DNA of 11,245 nt, from the NCBI GenBank assembly GCA_046704245.1, contig JBJKSD010000016.1:1-11245 (forward strand), written 5' to 3'. This document shows, piece after piece, positions 6,995 to 11,245 of the stretch; position 1 is the first letter of the stretch; every line of letters starts with the position of its first letter. A model generated the notes under the pieces. That model made no database searches, was not told the origin of the DNA, and worked only from the letters and a program-made list of their open reading frames with translations. The stretch is from UBA660 sp046704245 (lineage in GTDB: Bacteria > Bacillota_I > Bacilli_A > RF39 > UBA660). The position numbers were made by a program, and so were the translations under genes.

Positions 6995-8365
6995 TTAAAA
7001 TTTTATCTTTTCATTAATATAATTAATAATTTCTTCTATTTTAATTACTTCTTGTTTCATAGTATCTCTATCTCTAATAGTTACGGTATTATTTTTAATA
7101 GTATCATCATCGATAGTAACTACTAATGGTGTACCAATAATATCTTGTCTACGATATCTTTTACCAATACTACCTGTTTCATCATAACTAGTCATATATG
7201 CTTTAGATAACATATCATATATTTCTAAAGCCTTATCACTATGGATTTTTTTAATTAAAGGTAATACTCCTACTTTATATGGTGCAAGTATCGGATGAAA
7301 GCGCATTACTTCTCTAGTATCATCTGCCATTTTCTCTTCATCGTAACTTTCACAAAGAATAGTTAATAATAATCGTTCTACACCTAAAGCTGGTTCAATA
7401 ACATATGGAATATATTTTTCATTAGTTTCGGGATCTAAATACGCTAAACTTTCTTTAGCATACTCCATATGAGCTTTTAAATCATAATCAGTTCTAGAAG
7501 CTATGCCCCATAATTCTCCCCATCCAAATGGAAATTCATATTCAATATCAGTAGTAGCATTAGAATAATGGCTTAACTCTTCTTCCGCATGATCTCTTAG
7601 TCTTATTTTTTCTTTATTAATATTTAAAGATAAGAGAAAGTTATATGCAAAATCTTTCCAATATCTAAACCATTCTAATTCTGTACCAGGCTTACAAAAG
7701 AATTCTAATTCCATCTGTTCAAATTCACGTGTTCTAAAGATAAAATTACCAGGTGTAATCTCATTTCTAAAACTCTTACCTATTTGCCCAATCCCAAATG
7801 GTACCTTTAAACGCATACTTCTTTGAATATTTAAAAAGTTAGTAAATATTCCTTGTGCTGTTTCAGGTCTCAAATAGATAATATTATTATCCTCTTCAAT
7901 AACGCCTTGATAAGTTTTAAACATCATATTAAATTTTCTAATATCGGTATATTCTAACTTACCACATTTAGGGCATACTATTTTATGTTCTTTAATATAA
8001 TCTAATATTTTATCGTTAGACCAACCACTGACATTAATATGATCTTGATCTTCAATTAATTTATCAGCACGATAACGCATCTTACATGATTTACAATCAA
8101 TTAATGGATCGTTAAAGTTAACTAGATGACCACTAGCTTCCCACACTTTAGAATTCATTAAAATAGCAGAATCCATCCCAACATTATATTTACTTTCTTG
8201 AATAAATTTTTTCATCCAAGCTTGCTTAATATTGTTTTTTAATGCTACTCCTAATGGACCATAATCAAAAGTATTAGCTAATCCACCATATATTTCACTA
8301 TTAGCATAAATAAAACCATATTGCTTACACAAATTAACTAACTTCTCCATAGTTACTTTACTCAT
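6995..8365 (-). CDS. glyS: Glycyl-tRNA synthetase, single-chain class II
   Basis: This 456-residue enzyme charges tRNA-Gly. It is the homodimeric type also found in eukaryotes, archaea and many Bacilli, not the bacterial alpha2-beta2 type. N-terminal SEIYGGLANTFDYGPLG (23-39) is diagnostic. Cys91, Cys94, Cys131 and Cys134 form two CxxC pairs likely to bind zinc. RPETAQG lies at 166-172, motif 2 FRNEITPGNFIFRTREFEQMELEFF at 199-223 and motif 3 ALGVERLLLTIL at 326-337. The anticodon-binding domain fills about 362-456. All expected parts are present and length is normal for the family. The ATG at 8365-8363 has a strong AAGGAGGA SD. A T-box leader and promoter lie immediately upstream, between it and the pilin 4 gene. 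It ends in TAA. Confidence 0.97.
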   Translation of the reverse strand: MSKVTMEKLVNLCKQYGFIYANSEIYGGLANTFDYGPLGVALKNNIKQAWMKKFIQESKYNVGMDSAILMNSKVWEASGHLVNFNDPLIDCKSCKMRYRADKLIEDQDHINVSGWSNDKILDYIKEHKIVCPKCGKLEYTDIRKFNMMFKTYQGVIEEDNNIIYLRPETAQGIFTNFLNIQRSMRLKVPFGIGQIGKSFRNEITPGNFIFRTREFEQMELEFFCKPGTELEWFRYWKDFAYNFLLSLNINKEKIRLRDHAEEELSHYSNATTDIEYEFPFGWGELWGIASRTDYDLKAHMEYAKESLAYLDPETNEKYIPYVIEPALGVERLLLTILCESYDEEKMADDTREVMRFHPILAPYKVGVLPLIKKIHSDKALEIYDMLSKAYMTSYDETGSIGKRYRRQDIIGTPLVVTIDDDTIKNNTVTIRDRDTMKQEVIKIEEIINYINEKIKF

Positions 8366-8380
8366 ATCTATCCTCCTTAT

Positions 8381-8411
8381 AAAAAAAAGACCCTAAAACA
8401 TATTTAGGGAC
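8381..8411 (-). terminator. T-box-controlled terminator of glyS leader
   Basis: Arms GTCCCTAAA and TTTAGGGTC (8411-8403 and 8397-8389, one T-T mismatch) with a 5-base loop are followed by eight U in RNA (8388-8381). The CCCT of the 5' arm can instead pair with AGGG of the antiterminator, giving the expected switch. Confidence 0.88.
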
Positions 8412-8510
8412 GATTTAAACCGCGGTTCCACCCTATTTATTCTAAAAGAATCTCTCTTAATGGTATTACTCCGAAGTTCCACCTTCATCAACATAACCTA
8501 TATAATATAA
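8381..8510 (-). promoter_or_regulatory. Compact T-box riboswitch upstream of glyS
   Basis: The antiterminator motif AGGGTGGAACCGCGG (8434-8420) is unmistakable, and its bulge UGGA pairs with UCCA, fitting the U73 discriminator of tRNA-Gly. A small stem III (ATTCT-TTT-AGAAT) precedes it. Upstream, only about 75-80 nt remain before the likely transcription start, too short for a standard Stem I with distal loops. That stretch holds a GAAG-GTGGAA-CTTC hairpin candidate (about 8486-8473) and GGT/GGA triplets, but I cannot assign the specifier with certainty. Confidence 0.82.
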
Positions 8511-8514
8511 TAAT

Positions 8515-8543
8515 ATTCTATTATAATTAATAGTTATTGTCAA
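8515..8543 (-). promoter_or_regulatory. Promoter of glyS
   Basis: Consensus TTGACA (8543-8538), a 17-base spacer and TAGAAT (8520-8515, 5 of 6). This is the best sigma-A-type promoter in the window. It places the transcript start near 8508 and so fixes the short length of the T-box leader. Confidence 0.8.
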
Positions 8544-8555
8544 CAATACTATTAA
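8527..8555. repeat. Inverted repeat at pilin 4 end / glyS promoter
   Basis: Arms TTAATAGT (8527-8534) and ACTATTAA (8548-8555) extend inward with ATTGT/ACAAT apart from one unpaired base. The hairpin includes the pilin 4 stop codon and the -35 box of the glyS promoter. It may end the pilin transcript, although no long U tract follows, or it may be an operator. Confidence 0.6.
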
Positions 8556-9049
8556 GGTATAGATACAGTTTTAGTTTTAATATTTCCTACATTATCTTCG
8601 GCTGTAATAGTATGACTACCACTTGATAGACCAGTAAAAGTATAAGTATCATCATAAACCCAACTACCACTATCCATCTTCATTCTTTTTACACCACTAT
8701 TTTCTATCCATGTTCCCCCATATATTGTTCCATTATAATTATGGCCTGAATAATCAATTAAAACATTATTACCATTATTTTCAAAACGATAATATGCTAC
8801 TAAACCAGCATCAGTAACATTATCACTATTCATATAAGTATTTATTTCAGCACTTGTTAGTGCCCTATTAAATAATAACATTTCATAGATTGTGCCATCA
8901 AAACTTTGATTAATATCAAAAGAACCTCCTAATGAATCTTGTTCTTGACCGATAATTACTCCACCCTCACTTACATTAATAACTACTGGGGTAGCATCTC
9001 TGGAATATGTCATTGTATCTCGATAAATATTTATTGCTGTTTCACCCAC
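8552..9049 (-). CDS. Pilin 4, C-terminal part after in-frame stop
   Basis: This is the continuation of the prepilin gene at 9131-9760. The frame is open back to the TGA at 9131, and the GTG at 9049 is only the first possible start codon, reading through as Val in the full protein; no SD is seen there. The start of this part finishes a LamG-type jelly roll (FDGTIYEMLLFNRALTSAEI). The sequence then begins another LamG-like unit (GLVAYYRFENN, LIDYSGHNYNGTIYGG) that is cut short. It ends with an Ig-like tail, YTFTGLSSGSHTITAEDNVG, of the kind seen in bacterial surface proteins. If TGA is a true stop this part is not made, or at least not attached to the membrane anchor. Terminal stop TAA. Confidence 0.75.
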   Translation of the reverse strand: MGETAINIYRDTMTYSRDATPVVINVSEGGVIIGQEQDSLGGSFDINQSFDGTIYEMLLFNRALTSAEINTYMNSDNVTDAGLVAYYRFENNGNNVLIDYSGHNYNGTIYGGTWIENSGVKRMKMDSGSWVYDDTYTFTGLSSGSHTITAEDNVGNIKTKTVSIP

Positions 9050-9130
9050 CGAATATGCAATATTATAAACAGTATCGGTAACATTAGTTATACTATATGC
9101 ACACGAAGGATTCCCATTATTATAATAAAC

Positions 9131-9133
9131 TCA
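9131..9133 (-). other. In-frame TGA interrupting pilin 4
   Basis: The minus strand reads TCA TGG GCC GTT TGA GTT TAT TAT, giving SWAV-stop-VYYNNG. The frame is unchanged and LamG-like sequence continues, so counting through gives 402 codons. TGG (Trp), CGA (Arg) or GGA (Gly) are one base away. No gene in the window uses TGA as its natural stop. Confidence 0.9.
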
Positions 9134-9760
9134 AACGGCCCATGAATATAAATCAGAATTACAAATATTATTATAAATATTAAGAAGGGAGTTAGGATTA
9201 TTAAAGGCATTAATTTTTATTCTTGCTATTAAAGTATGTTGACTTAAACCATTTACTGTAGCACTTGGCAACACTACTCTATCAACAATATTTTTACCTA
9301 TTGTAAAACCACTTTCATCATATACCTTAACTCCAACACTAGTACCATTAACAGTAGCTACTATATCAGGATTAGTAATATCAGTTTGATAATTAGTACA
9401 CTCTAAATAAGCATCATATTGATATTTATTATCACCTATTTTATATATTTTAACAACTGAATTATCTTTATTACATTCACTATTATCTCTAGGATCTTTA
9501 ATACTCTCAATTATTTTTTCATTAACTAAAGTAGTTAAATAAATAACACTACTTTCACCGATATTAGTAGGTAATAAACTATTATTACTAGTTAAATATG
9601 TTTTAGCAGCATTAGCTAACATATCTTCACTTTTAGTAAAGACATCTTTTCTTGATTGTTCTATTATATTTAAAACACTAGGAATAGCTATTGCTAATAT
9701 AACCGCTAACACTACTATTACGGCAAGTAATTCTACTAGGGTAAAACCTTTATTTTTCAT
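9131..9760 (-). CDS. Type IV prepilin-like protein, N-terminal part (pilin 4)
   Basis: This 209-residue part begins MKNKGFTLVELLAVIVV, with prepilin cleavage expected after Gly5 and one residue more than the other pilins before the site. The hydrophobic helix runs to about residue 29. The pilin-like domain has cysteines 96 and 121, 25 apart instead of 22. From about residue 130 a different region begins (PDIVATVNGTSVGVKVYDESG), followed by the start of a LamG-like domain (HTLIARIKINAF). The protein then meets TGA. The 5' coding sequence is the most diverged of the set. The ATG at 9760-9758 lies 7 bases after the pilin 5 stop, with an AGGTG SD overlapping it, so the two genes are an operon. 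As written it would make an anchored pilin with an incomplete head. Confidence 0.85.
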   Translation of the reverse strand: MKNKGFTLVELLAVIVVLAVILAIAIPSVLNIIEQSRKDVFTKSEDMLANAAKTYLTSNNSLLPTNIGESSVIYLTTLVNEKIIESIKDPRDNSECNKDNSVVKIYKIGDNKYQYDAYLECTNYQTDITNPDIVATVNGTSVGVKVYDESGFTIGKNIVDRVVLPSATVNGLSQHTLIARIKINAFNNPNSLLNIYNNICNSDLYSWAV

Positions 9761-9767
9761 ATTACAC

Positions 9768-11245
9768 CTACTTATTTATATCATAATTATTCTTTATTTC
9801 ATCAAGAGATAAAACTCTATTATATATTTTAATATCGTTAATATGGCCATTAAAATAATTTCCATAGGTTGTTCCCTTACCAGTACCAAATACTAATTCG
9901 GTACCAGGTTTTAATTGACCAAAACTAGCATTAGTCGATGATGCTATAAATACACCATTTTTATATATTTTCCCTGTTCCCGTTGATGAAGTATAAGTAA
10001 CTACTACATTACTCCATTCATTGATTGACAATGAGGAAATATTTAAAACTAAATTAGTATTTAAAGAATTGCGAAAAAAAACTTGTAAATATCCATTATC
10101 ACGATATTCAAACCAGAATGGTCCAGTATAAGAAGCATCCTGCATATAACTTATTATATTAGCCGAAATACCGTCAGAGGTTATATAAGTTTTACCACTT
10201 TGGCCATAAGTTAAAGGATTAACCCATAATGATATTGAAATATTATCTAATGAATTTGCTACTGCTCCAGCACTAATATAGTCATCTGTTCCATCAAATT
10301 CATACATACCATCACCCTTTTTTTCTTCTTCCCACTTCGGTGTATAACCATTTAAAATGGCATGATTATTATTAGTAGAATAATCTTTTATTATCCCTTC
10401 TCTACTCCCATTAACGAAGGGTGTAGCATACGATTTTTGTTCTAATTGAATATTTTTTAAGTACCATGTCATATCAAGAAAATCAGCAGGCCATGATGTA
10501 GTCATTTGAAAATCAAATTCGGTATTATTAACCAAAGGTGCAGTTATATATCTTCTATACCATCCATTACCAATTTCTTTTGTATCAATTGTCCATCCTG
10601 AGATATATGCACCATTTGCTCTAGGGATATGTCTTGTTGGTAAATCACCCTTTATATCATAAGATAAAGTTATACTACCAGTATAAGATGCAAAAGTTTT
10701 ATTAATTCTAACACCATATGCTGTTGGTGAAGCAGGATTCATGGTAGAGCAAGGAGCATAAACTTTTAACATCGATTCATCATCATCGGGTTCAATTGAT
10801 AATATTGCTCCAGCTGTAATATTATAACCAGTAGTATAAAAATTTGTAGTAGCTGTACAAGTAGCTACATCTTCAGGCAATAAATTAGTTGTAGGTTCTT
10901 GGAAATCATCAAAAGTATAATAAGCTGCTAATCCATCTTCAGATATACTCCCTATATCATTTATGCAATCGATATGAGGGGTATAATCATATTCATTTTC
11001 TTCTATCTTGGTTACTAATACATATCCATTACATGTATTACTACTATTCTTTGGATCTCTTATTGGGTCTATTAAATTTAATGCTTGTAAGTCACTTAAT
11101 TTTACCTCAGATGTATCCCCTATATTAGATGGTAATAATGAGGTATTATTAATTAAATACTTTTTAGTAGTATTTACTAACATTTCTTCACTCTTAATAT
11201 AAGCATCTATTCGTGCTTGTTCTATTATCTTCATAACATTTGGTA
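9768..11245 (-). CDS. Type IV prepilin-like protein with LamG head, 5' end cut (pilin 5)
   Basis: The gene enters from the right edge. The Met at 11234 is internal (PNVMKIIEQ); the true start lies outside the window, about 28 codons upstream by analogy. Numbering from that Met, the pilin-like domain keeps cysteines 68 and 90. Residues 35-112 closely resemble pilin 2, sharing HIDCINDIGSISEDGL. The head then diverges: a beta-sandwich region (about 120-280) ends in IQLEQKSYATPFVNGSRE, and a LamG jelly roll (about 285-488) has MYEFDGTDDYISAG, ISLWVNP, IYKNGVFIASS and the terminal NDIKIYNRVLSLDEI. Probably a glycan-binding surface subunit, ligand unknown. It ends in TAG, immediately followed by pilin 4. 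Joining the window ends would supply exactly the missing start. Confidence 0.9.
   Translation of the reverse strand, partial: PNVMKIIEQARIDAYIKSEEMLVNTTKKYLINNTSLLPSNIGDTSEVKLSDLQALNLIDPIRDPKNSSNTCNGYVLVTKIEENEYDYTPHIDCINDIGSISEDGLAAYYTFDDFQEPTTNLLPEDVATCTATTNFYTTGYNITAGAILSIEPDDDESMLKVYAPCSTMNPASPTAYGVRINKTFASYTGSITLSYDIKGDLPTRHIPRANGAYISGWTIDTKEIGNGWYRRYITAPLVNNTEFDFQMTTSWPADFLDMTWYLKNIQLEQKSYATPFVNGSREGIIKDYSTNNNHAILNGYTPKWEEEKKGDGMYEFDGTDDYISAGAVANSLDNISISLWVNPLTYGQSGKTYITSDGISANIISYMQDASYTGPFWFEYRDNGYLQVFFRNSLNTNLVLNISSLSINEWSNVVVTYTSSTGTGKIYKNGVFIASSTNASFGQLKPGTELVFGTGKGTTYGNYFNGHINDIKIYNRVLSLDEIKNNYDINK
11180..11245. repeat. 66-bp terminal direct repeat, right copy
   Basis: Identical to bases 1-66. 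It covers the 5' part of pilin 5 as far as the window extends. Confidence 0.95.

Noticed and set aside
9131..9133. Reassignment of TGA to tryptophan (mycoplasma code)
   Set aside because: All Trp codons in the intact genes are TGG, and an AT-rich genome using that code would have many TGA. One TGA is not enough, and the ileS TAA would stay unexplained.
8939..9145. Plus-strand open frame of 68 codons
   Set aside because: It is antisense to the pilin 4 gene, has low-complexity sequence and no SD or family resemblance; a shadow of the minus-strand gene.
11008..11202. Plus-strand open frame of 64 codons
   Set aside because: Antisense to the well-supported pilin 5 coding sequence; no independent evidence.
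1..11245. Circular plasmid or phage genome based on matching ends
   Set aside because: No replication, partition or phage genes, and the content is chromosomal housekeeping genes; the matching ends lie in a repeated pilin segment.
1..11245. CRISPR array, transposase, tRNA or rRNA genes
   Set aside because: No regularly spaced repeats, no insertion-sequence genes and no RNA gene folds were seen on either strand. The only repeats are pilin coding segments.

Overview
The window is AT-rich with T-box riboswitches, strong Shine-Dalgarno (SD) sequences and TGG-only tryptophan codons in its intact genes. It carries the Bacillota-type cluster sepF-divIVA-ileS next to a single-chain glyS. This suggests a low-GC member of the Bacilli, plausibly an uncultured gut lineage, but nothing here fixes genus or family. 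Every convincing gene lies on the minus strand, so transcription runs from high to low coordinates.

Layout in transcription order. (1) 11245-8552: two tandem type IV prepilin-like genes, called pilins 5 and 4 here. Pilin 5 is cut by the window edge. Pilin 4 is interrupted by one in-frame TGA. (2) 8555-8381: an inverted repeat, a near-consensus promoter and an unusually compact T-box leader, followed by glyS (8365-6995). (3) A promoter at about 6986-6959, then the division genes sepF and divIVA. (4) A full-size T-box leader (about 6020-5822) with a visible Ile specifier, followed by a eukaryote-like isoleucyl-tRNA synthetase (5800-2705). This gene is interrupted by a single in-frame TAA at 5024-5026 and ends in a hairpin terminator. 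(5) A putative promoter at 2657-2629 and three more tandem prepilin genes: pilins 3, 2 and the truncated 1.

The prepilins share a nearly invariant N-terminal cleavage and membrane segment and a small domain with a conserved cysteine pair. Their C-terminal heads differ: LamG-type jelly rolls, a domain with a GNEPT-like motif, and an Ig-like tail. They look like a family of surface adhesins with exchangeable heads on a common stalk, transcribed as compact operons placed on either side of essential genes. Pilins 1 and 3 match at 103 of 104 bases over the 5' end, which suggests recent gene conversion or duplication.

The points most worth checking are as follows. First, the IleRS has GIHH where the class I HIGH (HXGH) motif belongs; this swap has been reported for mupirocin hyper-resistant IleRS2 enzymes. 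Second, two genes carry lone in-frame stop codons with no frameshift. Third, the window ends share an exact 66-bp direct repeat, so they could be joined into one complete prepilin gene; this could be an assembly cycle or break. Fourth, the glyS T-box is too short for a standard Stem I.
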